This document shows positions 49,363 to 62,366 of a stretch of 64,000 nt of DNA, piece by piece. The DNA is taken from the NCBI GenBank assembly GCA_003117195.1, contig BDSI01000111.1, positions 261,001 to 325,000 on the forward strand. The letters run 5' to 3'. The notes below the pieces were generated by a model that worked only from the letters and a program-made list of their open reading frames with translations, made no database searches and was not told the DNA's origin. The stretch comes from Eudorina sp. 2006-703-Eu-15 (Eukaryota > Chlorophyta > Chlorophyceae > Chlamydomonadales > Volvocaceae). How positions within the stretch are numbered: the first letter of the stretch is position 1; every line of letters starts with the position of its first letter. The position numbers and the translations under genes are program-made.

Positions 49363-49718
49363 CTCACATCCCAGAAGGCACTTGGGTTTGCCCCACCTGC
49401 ACCTCGCAGGGGATCACTCCCGCGCAGGTCGAGGCTAAGCCACTTCCCGATGCAACTGCACCTAGTGCGCCTCCCGCGCCTGCACCTAACCCGCCTCCGT
49501 TCCTGAAGTCACTGCAGGGGGCTCGTGTGGTTCGTGTGGGGTCTGTCGGGGTACGAGGGCCTCTAGCACTGGGGTTGCCACCTGTGTCGGCCGTCAGGGA
49601 CGCACTCACATGTTCGATGTCCTGTATCAGGATGGGTCCAATGAAATGGTCACTGTACGACAGCTGCGCACTATGCTTGCCCCTAGTGATCCTAGCCCGA
49701 ATCGCGCGCCCCGTGTAG
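49267..49718 (+). CDS. PHD-finger segment, read after a second -1 shift
   Basis: The first Cys pair (49,267 and 49,276) is encoded in the Pol frame. The rest lies in the -1 frame: C at 49,311 and 49,320, H at 49,335, C at 49,344, C at 49,389 and 49,398. Together they give the full C4-H-C3 spacing of a PHD finger, with typical [13 protein letters not shown] and TWVCPTC signatures. PHD fingers usually bind histone H3 tails. The segment then runs through a Pro/Ala linker to a LQGARVVRV stretch that may begin a Tudor/chromo-like fold. A finger exactly split at a G-run suggests either programmed frameshifting or one lost or gained G. Fused to integrase, it could direct integration to marked chromatin. 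Confidence 0.78.
49291..49299 (+). other. Putative -1 frameshift site, pol to PHD segment
   Basis: In the Pol frame the codons are TCT GGG GGG AGT. A -1 slip gives GAG at 49,296 and restores the PHD finger. The motif GGG GGG AG and the direction are the same as at 44,128-44,137. A one-base indel in the G-run is the simple alternative. Confidence 0.55.
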
Positions 49719-50374
49719 CCACGGTTTCAGCCGTCCAGTCCGGTGAGTGGAGCCTGGGATCTGGGGGGGCGGTGGCGGCAGCTTTGTCTATTGCCATCCC
49801 GGGGGAGCATTCTGCAGCCAAGGTGGCACTGTTGTCCCGTGCGTTGTCCAGCGGCAATTTCGTCGAGCCAGCTGTTCCAGCAGAGCACGTCAGCGTGTTG
49901 CAGTCATCGCTTGATTTGGGCCTTGTGGCCGAAGCAGTGTGCCCCTGGGAGGTTTCGCCGTCGGTGCGTTCCGTTTTGGCCACTCACGGCGTGCGTGTCA
50001 TGAAAGGTAAGTCTGCCGATCCCAAGGAGCCATTGATGCCATCGTATTATGAGTCCGTGCAGCGTCAGGCGTCTGCTGTGGAGTCCGTGTTTCTATCCGC
50101 GTCCGGTCATGTGCTTGATCTGGCCTTGCCAGCAGCGATCCGTTTTGCGCAGAGCTTCGTGGTTGCGCGTGTCCCCCTTGCGTACATAGCTACGGCGGAT
50201 GAGATGCGCATGCGGTGGTTGAAGTCATTGCAGCGGCAGGGTCGTTTGCTCATGTTGCGATGCCCCCTAGTGGCGTCACAGAAGTCGATGTTCATGTGGC
50301 TGATCATCTTCGCATCACCGTTGGTCAAGCAGTTGGTCGTGAAGGATAGCGGTTTGGTGGAGGATTTGGCCTGA
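49490..50374 (+). CDS. C-terminal tail ORF: Tudor-like motif plus unknown domain
   Basis: The frame is open from 49,490 and overlaps the PHD frame; it is again -1 to it. The first ATG is at 49,610, but similarity appears to start before it (CVGRQGRTH, then [20 protein letters not shown]). An [12 protein letters not shown] strand is typical of Tudor/chromo-like readers. The remaining ~200 residues contain [39 protein letters not shown] and [11 protein letters not shown] have the impression that similar blocks occur in other algal retroelements and may be a decayed methyltransferase-like fold, but no catalytic NPPY/DPPW-type motif is present. Function unknown. It is either an extension of Pol reached by another shift or a separate product started at the ATG. 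Confidence 0.6.
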   Translation, partial: PASVPEVTAGGSCGSCGVCRGTRASSTGVATCVGRQGRTHMFDVLYQDGSNEMVTVRQLRTMLAPSDPSPNRAPRVATVSAVQSGEWSLGSGGAVAAALSIAIPGEHSAAKVALLSRALSSGNFVEPAVPAEHVSVLQSSLDLGLVAEAVCPWEVSPSVRSVLATHGVRVMKGKSADPKEPLMPSYYESVQRQASAVESVFLSASGHVLDLALPAAIRFAQSFVVARVPLAYIATADEMRMRWLKSLQRQGRLLMLRCPLVASQKSMFMWLIIFASPLVKQLVVKDSGLVEDLA

Positions 50375-50493
50375 GGAGCGTGCCTGTACTATAGCAGCCG
50401 CGGTTCACCCTGCATGCATTGGGTGCCCGCTTGGGGGGGGAGTTTTCTCCAGGCACGTATTACGTCAGCAGAGCAGTCATACGGCCTGACAGC
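50375..50493 (+). promoter_or_regulatory. 3' non-coding end with G-run (polypurine-like)
   Basis: A G-run ending in AG (50,433-50,442) is the best polypurine-tract candidate, but it lies ~50 bp before the LTR instead of adjoining it. The 50 bp between (CAGAGCAGTCATACGGCCTG and neighbours) recur before the second LTR at 52,190-52,256, so the spacing is conserved in the family. GACAGCTGTC at the LTR border is palindromic. Confidence 0.5.
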
Positions 50494-51190
50494 TGTCACG
50501 CCGATTAGGTGCTATCGTCATTTCACTGCATTTCAGTTGGAGGTTGTCTGAGTAATTCTGCGTAGTTCGGTCATCTTCAGTAGCTAACCGTCAGGTCGCG
50601 AGTGAGGTTTCCCGTCGCGAGGTAGAATGGCGGGCGTTTCCAGCCGCCTCCTAGCTGACTCCCGATTCGCAAGTGTGAGGAGTCGAACTTGAGGTGTGAT
50701 CAGGTCGCAACTTACTCGTTACGTTGCGCTTATTAGTCTGATGGACATATGTCGGAGGTTTATTACAGTGTGGATAGGAGCGCCGCGTTGCGGAGAGACT
50801 CCATTCGTCTTTACGAACTTGTTTGGGCCAAGCGGCCACACGTGGCCGTACGTCGCGTTTTGTGCTTATCAGCCGAAAACGTGCTGTTAGCATCGCTTTT
50901 CGGCTCTGTTTGGACATTTGTAAGTCCTCTGAGCTAGACAACGAGCCCTGTGCATTGTCATTTGCGCACAAGTATTCAACCTGATCACAGCTTCCTCATC
51001 GTCATCTACGTTACACCGGCAGCTCAGCGCGCGGGACGTCGAGAACCCTGCGCTCTGTTGTGACAGCCGGCGTGGGCAGAGGTATTACACAGCTTTCCTC
51101 CTTGCAGCCTGCGCGAGCGCACGTGGCGTGCCTTCGCGTCAGCCTTTCTTGGTCGAAGCTGTCGTCGTCCTCTTCCTCCCACCCCACCAG
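50494..51190 (+). repeat. 3' LTR (LTR-A), 697 bp
   Basis: It is identical to 39,179-39,875. TGTAA is at 50,919-50,923. It is followed not by the macrosatellite but by GGATGGTCTCGATTTGCTGG, so this LTR is internal to the larger inserted block. Confidence 0.92.
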
Positions 51191-51194
51191 GGAT

Positions 51195-51604
51195 GGTCTC
51201 GATTTGCTGGGAAATGCATGCGCGAAGAAGAAAAGACAGACTCCTCAGCGCATGCGCGCACGTTGGCTGTTCCATTCAAAGGAGTCTGCATCAACACAAG
51301 ATCAGAAATAACGTGCCATCGTGGAAGCAGCAGAAACGCTGTTGTAGGTTCGCGACACCGGAGGCAAGGCCGAAGGTAGGATCAGCTGGCCGGTCCGTTG
51401 CAGAAGCGACGCCGCGCAGCTGTCCATAACGCTGATGTAAGCACTATGCGTGCAAATGATGACAATGGAACAAGGGCTCGGTCCAGGAGATGAATGATGT
51501 GATGAATGACCTTACATGTCTCTTCCGCTAGGCCAGGTCCATAACCTAACGAAAGGGGCCTACTGGTTGCTCATCGGCTATTGCTTTCCCAGCAAATCGA
51601 GACC
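51195..51604. repeat. 410-bp segment bounded by perfect 20-bp inverted repeats
   Basis: GGTCTCGATTTGCTGGGAAA at 51,195-51,214 has its exact reverse complement at 51,585-51,604. The interior (51,220-51,584) is an inverted copy of 52,453-52,817 in the second LTR. The arrangement fits an inversion or foldback at short inverted repeats. Confidence 0.8.
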
Positions 51605-52256
51605 AAGCGCTTGTATTGTCAAGCGTGATCAAATGATGGTTGCTGAATGACAGTTGTCAATGGTGCCGAGCGATTTGGTATGTCGGCGACTTCTTAGCCG
51701 TTCCGTTCGGCAGTCGTCATTTTGGTGCTCCATCCAGTTGGAATCGCCCGACGTGAGAGTTCTGAGGTCATGCGTGTGCAGCCCAGGCCGCGTTCGGAGG
51801 TGATGCCCGCGTGTTTTGCTGTCTGTGGGAATGCCCGTGCCAAAGTCGCCAGCGCTAGATCCCGGGCCACGCCTTGTGCTTAGCCTTTCGTGTAGACCAG
51901 CTGGAGCATACACCGTGCTTTGTGTTTGTGCCTTGTTTGCTGCTGGCCCATTTGATTGACTGCATCAGTAGCCGCGCCGTTGGTGTTCCCTGTTGCGAGT
52001 CTGTTGCCATCATGTCGGACACCGTCTGAGCATGCCGTACTTGTCGTACATTTCGGGTCTCGGTCGCCATGTACTTCATATTGCCAGCTACGCATGCTGG
52101 TCGCTTATTGCCGCATTTGGACGCAATTACCTCACGCATCCACACCACACCACCTGGAACCCATCTTTCCAGCTTTGCTACTGCGTTGCACGCTGGGGGG
52201 GGGGGAGTCACGGGTAGGCACATGATACGTCAGAGAGCAGTCATACGGCCTGACAG
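51605..52256 (+). mobile_element. 3' internal region of a second, related element (element B)
   Basis: No long reading frame with recognisable motifs is present. It ends with a 12-13-base G-run at about 52,194, then the same ~50-bp block that precedes the LTR at 50,494. It therefore looks like the 3' end of a non-autonomous or truncated relative. Confidence 0.6.
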
Positions 52257-52824
52257 CTGTCACGCCGATTGACTGCACCTGTCAGTTTACTGCTCCAATT
52301 CGGTTATTTGCGGTTATTGTGAGTTGTTGTTTGATTCGGTTGTCCGTTTCCTTTGGTTTCGGGACCATCACTGAGGGTAGAGTGTCGTACTTGTTTGTCT
52401 TGTGATTTAGGTCGAGGCTTTGCCTTGGTGCTTTGTCTCGATTTGCTCTTCGGCAATAGCCGATGAGCAACCAGTAGGCCCCTTTCGTTAGGTTATGGAC
52501 CTGGCCTAGCGGAAGAGACATGTAAGGTCATTCATCACATCATTCATCTCCTGGACCGAGCCCTTGTTCCATTGTCATCATTTGCACGCATAGTGCTTAC
52601 ATCAGCGTTATGGACAGCTGCGCGGCGTCGCTTCTGCAACGGACCGGCCAGCTGATCCTACCTTCGGCCTTGCCTCCGGTGTCGCGAACCTACAACAGCG
52701 TTTCTGCTGCTTCCACGAAGGCACGTTATTTCTGATCTTGTGTTGATGCAGACTCCTTTGAATGGAACAGCCAACGTGCGCGCATGCGCTGAGGAGTCTG
52801 TCTTTTCTTCTTCGCGCCCACCCA
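52257..52824 (+). repeat. Second LTR-like sequence (LTR-B), ~568 bp
   Basis: It shares TGTCACGCCGATT with LTR-A and then diverges. It ends CGCGCCCACCCA, resembling the CCCACCCCACCA end of LTR-A, and abuts the TCAT that rejoins macrosatellite unit 18. No direct 5' partner LTR of this type is in the window; only an inverted part (51,220-51,584). Confidence 0.65.
52453..52817. repeat. Right arm of 365-bp inverted repeat
   Basis: It pairs with 51,220-51,584. The arms are nearly identical, separated by ~870 bp. One visible difference is CATCGTGGAAGCAG in the left arm against CTTCCACGAAGGCA in the right. Confidence 0.85.
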
Positions 52825-52887
52825 TCATCCCTGGATAGTATTTCTAATGGGGCGGGGGCTGTTATTATTATTAGTATTGTTATTATT
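52825..52887 (+). repeat. Macrosatellite unit 18, 3' remainder
   Basis: It resumes with TCATCCCTGGATAG, then GGGGCGGGGGCTG and a minimal ATT tract. The first four bases duplicate those before 39,179. Confidence 0.8.
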
Positions 52888-54934
52888 GCCCCCGCCTTTT
52901 ATATACTCGCTACAATCTGGACGAGCAATCTCTGTACTGCACGCGCCCCGAAACCATGCGCCGCCGAATGGATTCCCATTCGTAGATACCTGCTTCCGAT
53001 ACCTGCTTCCCATACTGTCGCGATTCGTAGATTCCTTTGCGATACTCTCGCGAGCACCGCTCGCTCTCTGATCCCTGTTCGCTGCAAAATTAATATATGC
53101 TTCTGCCTAGTGCTGATGCTGATGACCTTCATGGCTATTCCGCTGATTACGCAGATTCATTGGCTGCGCGTTTGCATGACGTTGTCCTGCCCATTCTTCG
53201 GCGCATTCATCGTTGCTCACTTCCCACTGCCAAGAAAATGACGTCACGTTTCGCGCAGCACGTTTGGTGCTGTGTCGTTTGTCGTGAGGTCGGTGAACGA
53301 GGGAATGAAATCACTCGTCGCAGCTCTCTTTGGTTCGGCCGTCGTTTTGTCAAGCCCGCCGCGCACCTAGCTCTCTATTAATGATGAACGTATTAATTTC
53401 GTTCCCGAAAGCTAATGGTAAGCCTACAGGCTGCAGCCATATTAGATTCCAGCTTCCTCACGACTTGCCTCACATCGCTCGACTGCAAGGCAGTACACCT
53501 GTATGACCCGCCATTTCCTCCATTCTAAAGTTAACAAAACGTTCCTCGCAATTGTGCCTATCTAATCTTATAACGGCGCGGCTCTGGCTGAACTGTGCGT
53601 TCATGTTGCGATTCATCGTCTTTCATGTTCTGAACTTGCTGTCCGCGTCACTTCTGTAAATTGTTTTTACACCACTGCGATTGATTTTAAATTCCCTTCT
53701 GGATGCTTCTCAGTTGCATGCGTTTCGGAACTGCCTTAACGTCATGGTAAGCCCGCTTTGCTCGTCATCACATTCTTCAACCGTCGTTCTGCAGCGCTGC
53801 GCACCTCTTGTTACGTGACAACAATTACAGTGTTTTGAGATAAAATTTCATCGCGGTGTGCATCATAAGCAGCTTCGTCCCGACTTGCCACACATCGCTC
53901 GACTGCAAGGCAGTACACCATTATGGTCAGTTGCTTCCCCCTTCTTTAACGAGCAAAGCATTTATTGCATTGTTCCTTATCTAACAATATAACGGTGCGG
54001 CCCGGGCTGAACTGCGCGTTCATGTTGCGATCAATCGTATTTCGTTCATGTTCCGACATTGCTTTAAGTTGCTCTCCGCATCAGTCCTGTGATTTGTTTT
54101 AACACCACTAGCATTCCTTTTCAATTTCCTTCTTTACGCTTTTCAGTCGCATGCGTTTCTGACCTCTCTTAACGTCATCACCTGCCGGCCTCTTCGTGAC
54201 ATCCTTCAACCGTCATTTTCAGGCGCTGCGCACCTCTTTTTACGTGACAGCAATTACGGTGTTGTTAGATGATGTTTCAGTGCGGTGTGCTTGATAAGGT
54301 AGGCTTGCCGCTCTTTTCCTTGTGCGGATCGGGCTCCGCGATTCGCGGACGTTCATGTCCGCACCACTGTGAAATGTCTTTACAGCACTACGTAGGAACC
54401 CTTTAGCATACTTCCTTACTTTTAGCGTCGCGGCTCGGGATAACACGTCCACTCTTCGTTTCGTCATCCACTTGCCAACCGCTTGCACGCCTCACTCCAA
54501 CACTCTTCCACTCTTCCAATAAACGGCCTGTTCAAACCCACAATCCTACATTATCATGGCAGCTTGCTTCCCATCGTCATGATGGGGCACCACAACGATG
54601 AATTGCAAGCTGCCATGATACTGTACCTGCCTCATGCAAGTGCATTCTCATGCATGTGTACTATACCTGCTTGCAGAGTCTCATAATCATGCACATCCTT
54701 CCTTCAGCTGCTATGTGAGTTCTCATGTCTGCTTTCCTTTCATGTCTGCCATGTGCCTCTTCTCTATCCATCACAGCAATGACTCGTCATGCCAGGGGGG
54801 GTCGACAGGGGGGGTTCCCCCCATGTCCATTAAGGGGGGTGCGGGGGGCATAGCCCCCCGCGAAACCCCTCTTCATCCCTGGATAGTCTTTCTAATGGGG
54901 CGGGGGCTGTTATTATTATTAGTATTGTTATTAT
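52888..54934 (+). repeat. Macrosatellite unit 19 (type D)
   Basis: It is close to unit 5 through body and tail (same CCGCGATTCGCGGACG deletion at 54,337 as at 12,341). The following unit border has GCCCCGCC, one C short, which shortens the stem around the ATT loop. Confidence 0.85.
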
Positions 54935-56978
54935 TGCCCCGCCTCTTATATACTCGCTACAAAATCTTCATCTCGCTCGTACGACACACATCTCTGTGTA
55001 CTGCACGCGCCCCGAAACCTCTTCCGAGACCTGTTTAGGAAAGCAGCTTCGCTACATTCCAACCGTCGCGATTCGTAGATTCCTGCTTCCGATACCTCTT
55101 TATTTATTACGATACCAGTAGTTCTGCTATAGTCCTTTCCGATACTACTCTCGCTCGCACCGCTCGCTTCCTGTTCCTTGGTTGCTGAAATATGAGTATG
55201 CTTCTGCCTAGTGCTGATGATTATTATGGCATTCATGGCTATTCCACTGATTCATTCGCCGCCGCGCGTTTGCGAGTACTGCTGATGACCTGAGACTGTC
55301 CTGTCCATTCTTCGTTTGCTGAGGTCGGTGAACGAGGGATTGAAATCGTTCGTCGCAGCTCACTTTGGTTCGGCCGTCGTTTTGTCAAGCCCGCCGCGCA
55401 CCTAGCTCTGTATTAATGATGAACGTATTAATTTCGTTCCCGAAAGCTAATGGTAAGCCTACAGGCTGCAGCCATATTACATTCCAGCTTCCTCACGACT
55501 TGCCTCACATCGCTCGACTGCAAGGCAGTACACCTGCATGACCCGCCATTTCCTCCATCCTGAAGTTAACAAAACGTTCCTCGCATTTTTGCGTATCTAA
55601 TATTATAACGGCGCGGCTCTGGCTGGACTGTGCGTTCATGTTGCGATTCATCGTCTTTCATGATCTGAACTTGCTGTCCGCGTCACTTCTGTAAATGGTT
55701 TTTACACCACTGCGATTGATTTTAAATGCCCTTCTGGATGCTTCTCAGTTGCATGCGTTTCGGAACTGCCTTAACGTCATGGTAAGCCCGTCATCACATT
55801 CTTCAACCGTCGTTCTGCAGCGCTGCGCACCTCTTGTTACGTGACAACAATGTTACGGTGTTTTGAGATAAAATTTCATCGCGGTGTGCATCATAAGCAG
55901 CTTCCTCCCGACTTGCCACACGTCGCTCGACTGCAAGGCAGTACACCATTATGGTCAGTTGCTTCCCCCTTCTTTAACGAGCAAAGCATTTATTGCATTA
56001 TTCCTTATCTAACAATATAACGGCGCGGCCCGGGCTGAACTGCGCGTTCATGTTGCGATCAATCGTATTTCGTTCATGTTCCGACATTGCTTTAAGTTGC
56101 TCTCCGCATCAGTACTGTGATTTGTTTTAACACAACTAGCATTCCTTTTCAATTTACGTCTTTACGCTTTTCAGTCGCATGCGTTTCTTACCTCTCTTAA
56201 CGTCATCACCTGTCGGCCTCTTCGTGACATCCTTCAACCGTCATTTTCAGGCGCTGCGCACCTCTTTTTACGTGACAGCAATTACGGTGTTGTTAGATGA
56301 TGTTTCAGTGCGGTGTGCTTGATAAGGTAGGCTTGCCGCTCTTTTCCTTGTGCGGATCGGGCTCCGCGATTCGCAACTCACTTTCCGACGTTAATGTCCG
56401 CACCACTGTGAAATGTCTTTACAGCACTACGTAGGAACCCTTTAGCATACTTCCTTACTTTTAGCGTCGCGGCTCGGGATAACACGTCCACTCTTCGTTT
56501 CGTCATCCACTTTCCAACCGCTTGCACACCTCGCTCCAACACTCTTCCACTCTTCCAATAAACGGCCTGTTCAAACCCACAATCCTACATGATCATGGCA
56601 GCTTGCTTCCCATCGTCATGATGGGGCACCACAACGATGAATTGCAAGCTGCCATGATACTGTACCTGCCTCATGCAAGTGCATTCTCATGCATGTGTAC
56701 TATACCTGCTTGCAGAGTCTCAGAATCATGCACATCCTTCCTTCAGCTGCTATGTGGGTTCTCCTGTCTGCTTTCCTTTCATGTCTGCCATGTGGCTCTT
56801 CTCTATCCATCACAGCACTGACTCGTCATGCCAGGGGGGGTCGACAGGGGGGGTTCCCCCCATGTCCATTAAGGGGGGGTGCGGGGGGGCATAGCCCCCC
56901 CGCGAAACCCCTTCTCCATCCCTGGATAGTCTGTCTAATGGGGCGGGGGCTGTTATTATTATTAGTATTGTTATTATT
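54935..56978 (+). repeat. Macrosatellite unit 20 (type C head, type D body)
   Basis: The head is type C, but from about 55,390 the sequence follows type D, including the second CAAGGCAGTACACC copy at about 55,933. It is best read as a recombinant unit. Confidence 0.8.
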
Positions 56979-58588
56979 GCCCCCGCCTCTTATATACTCG
57001 CTACAAAATCTTCATCTCGCTCGTACGACACACATCTCTGTGTACTGCACGCGCCCCGAAACCTCTTCCGAGACCTGTTTAGGAAAGCAGCTCCGCTAGA
57101 TTCCAACCGTCGCGATTCGTAGATTCCTGCTTCCGATACCTCTTTATTTATTACGATACCAGCAGTTCTGCTATAGTCCTCTCGCGAGCACCGCTCGCTT
57201 CCTGTTCCTTGGTTGCTGAAATATGAGTATGCTTCTGCCTAGTGCTGATGATTATTATGGCATTCATGGCTATTCCACTGATTCATTCGCCGCCGCGCGT
57301 TTGCGAGTACTGCTGATGACCTGAGACTGTCCTGTCCATTCTTCGTTTGTTTGCTGAGGTCGGTGAACGAGGGATTGAAATCGTTCTCGTTCGTCGCAGC
57401 TCACTTTGGTTCGGCCGTCGTTTTGTCAAGCCGTGCACCTAGCTCTGTATTAATGATGAACGTATTAATTTCGTTCCCGAAAGCTAATGGTAAGCCTACA
57501 GGCTGCAGCCATATTACATTCCAGCTTCCTCACGACTTGCCTCACATCGCTCGACTGCAAGGCAGTACACCTGTATGACCCGCCGTTTCCTCCATCCTGA
57601 AGTTAACAAAACGTTCCTCGCATTTTTGCGTATCTAATATTATAACGGCGCGGCTCTGGCTGAACTGTGCGTTCATGTTGCGATTCATCGTATTTCGTTC
57701 ATGTTCCGACATTGCTTTAAGTTGCTCTCCGCATCAGTACTGTGATTTGTTTTAACACAACTAGCATTCCTTTTCAATTTCCGTCTTTACGCTTTTCAGT
57801 CGCATGCGTTTCTTACCTCTCTTAACGTCATCACCTGTCGGCCTCTTCGTGACATCCTTCAACCGTCATTTTCAGCCGCTGCGCACCTCTTTTTACGTGA
57901 CAGCAATTACGGTGTTGTTAGATGATGTTTCAGTGCGGTGTGCTTGATAAGGTAGGCTTGCCGCTCTTTTCCTTGTGCGGATCGGGCTCCGCGATTCGCA
58001 ACTCACTTTCCGACGATAATGTCCGCACCACTGTCAAATGTCTGTGCAGCACTACGTAGGAACCCTTTAGCATACTTACTTACTTTTAGCGTCGCGGCTC
58101 GGGATAATACGTCCACTCTTCGTTTCGTCATCCACTTTCCAACCGCTTGCACGCCTCGCTCCAACACTCTTCCACTCTTCCAATAAACGGCCTGTTCAAA
58201 CCCACAATCCTACATGATCATGGCAGCTTGCTTCCCATCGTCATGATGGGGCACCACAACGATGAATTGCAAGCTGCCATGATACTGTACCTGCCTCATG
58301 CAAGTGCATTCTCATGCATGTGTACTATACCTTCTTGCAGAGTCTCAGAATCATGCACATCCTTCCTTCACCTGCTATGTGGGTTCTCATGTCTGCTTTC
58401 CTTTCATGTCTGCCATGTGGCTCTTCTCTATCCATCACAGCACTGACTCGTCATGCCAGGGGGGGTCGACAGGGGGGTTCCCCCCATGTCCATTAAGGGG
58501 GGTGCGGGGGGCATAGCCCCCCGCGAAACCCCTTCTCCATCCCTGGATAGTCTTTCTAATGGGGCGGGGGCTGTTATTATTATTAGTA

Positions 58589-58623
<35 letters not shown>

Positions 58624-58629
58624 GTTATT
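56979..58629 (+). repeat. Macrosatellite unit 21 (type C head, shortened body)
   Basis: The type C head matches that of unit 20. Near 57,690 the body jumps from the first to the second sub-repeat (TTCATCGTATTTCGTTCATG), deleting ~390 bp relative to unit 20. The tail is close to that of unit 20. Confidence 0.8.
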
Positions 58630-61461
<2,832 letters not shown>

Positions 61462-61689
61462 TATTAACTGTTAAGGGGAATAATCCTTCTCTTATACGCT
61501 GTCGTCCACCGCGTCCTCTCTAGCAGCCCCTCAACGCCACTAGATGCCCCCATATCGTCGGGCGGACGCCACACTGATGTGGGAAACGGCCCGTTTTTGC
61601 AACTTGCCAGACTCGGGCGCTCCTGACCTCCAATATAGGCGCACTAGCTAGTGTTAGCATTGTCAGATTCAAGCGCTCTCTGGAACTTG
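61462..61689. other. Unassigned spacer
   Basis: No gene or repeat was recognised between the right array edge and the SINE-like element. Confidence 0.4.
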
Positions 61690-62090
61690 GTCATCCGCCA
61701 GCTCCACGTACATACAGCTGTGCCAGCATGCTGGAGTGCGCACTCCCATCATTCTTGCTCGCTGCTCCCAGGCTGGGAGTCCCAGCCGCCGCACGAACTT
61801 GGCAAGCCGCCAGCCTCCAGCCGCTGGTTGATCCCAGATCCCATCTCTTGCTCAAGCCTGATACACACCACCCGTTCCACCTAGCCCATCCCACTCCACC
61901 GACAGCTCGAAGTAAGGCAGTTACTCAAACTCCACCAACTACCCGCACCATCGCTCGGGACCGGTGGCAGGATTCGAACCTACATCTCCTATGCCGCACC
62001 GACCCTGAGGGAATCGTTCCTGGGATTTCCCAGCCCTCAAAGTTTGGTTTTTCCGGGCTCTCGCTCGCTACCAATTGAGCTACACCGGTA
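61690..62090 (-). mobile_element. tRNA-derived SINE-like element
   Basis: On the minus strand the head begins ACCGGTG and pairs with CACCGGT at 61,960-61,966. TAGCTCAATTGG at 62,082-62,071 is a perfect polymerase III box A and GGTTCGAATCC at 61,980-61,970 a perfect box B, with a T-arm around it. The boxes are ~90 nt apart and no normal anticodon loop with U33 is seen, so this is tRNA-like rather than a tRNA gene. The sequence below 61,960 would be the SINE body. Its downstream limit (~61,690) is a guess, and no target duplication was found. Confidence 0.65.
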
Positions 62091-62154
62091 GGACGGATTA
62101 GTAATGCTTATTTTGTCCTTTCGTTCTCCGCGTCGTTCGTGCTTTGCCACGCAG

Positions 62155-62366
62155 GTCGGACTACTGGCCCAACAATGGCATCGTGTTTGTGAGATGGGAC
62201 ACGGTTACCACGAGCGGCTACAACTCAGCGGCGCAGTACAACCAGGGCGCACAGGTGCTGATGCACGAGCTTTTCCACCACCTGGGCCTTCGCCACACCT
62301 TCGGTACCGCCTCCACTGACACGTGTGATGACGACGATTACATCATCGACACTCCCGCCTCGTATG
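62155..62366 (+). CDS. M43/pappalysin-like metalloprotease, catalytic exon
   Basis: Acceptor TTTGCCACGCAG ends at 62,154 and donor GTACGT starts at 62,367. The exon encodes HELFHHLGLRH (62,264-62,296), the HExxHxxGxxH zinc site of metzincins: three His bind zinc and Glu activates water. It is followed by HTFGTA and a DTCDDDDYIIDTPAS segment, which matches the calcium-binding and DTPA region of family M43 (pappalysin/cytophagalysin). It enters in phase 2 and leaves in phase 1. Upstream exons are not seen in the 60 kb to the left, where the macrosatellite and SINE lie. The gene may be truncated, or have a very long intron. A secreted or cell-wall protease is expected from the family. Confidence 0.85.

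Larger units (their letters stand above)
39179..52824 (+). mobile_element. Composite Ty3/gypsy LTR-retrotransposon insertion (13.6 kb)
   Basis: The block interrupts unit 18, starts TGTCACGCCGATT, ends CCCACCCA and is flanked by TCAT on both sides. From 39,179 to 51,190 it is an apparently complete Ty3/gypsy element: LTR, ORF1, Gag, Pol (RT, RNase H, DNMT3-like domain, integrase), PHD segment, tail ORF, LTR. From 51,191 to 52,824 it holds the 3' end of a related but different element, including a second LTR-like sequence with the same first 13 bases, plus an inverted piece of that LTR. The order RT-RNase H-integrase places it in Ty3/gypsy. The two 697-bp repeats show no difference on side-by-side reading, so the insertion is recent. 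Confidence 0.9.

Noticed and set aside
51605..52256. Protein-coding gene in the element B internal region
   Set aside because: Only short frames without motifs; the sequence is better explained as a 3' non-coding retroelement end.
61960..62090. Ordinary tRNA gene on the minus strand
   Set aside because: No anticodon arm with U33 can be drawn and box spacing is too long without assuming an intron; the sequence beyond the acceptor stem looks like a SINE body.
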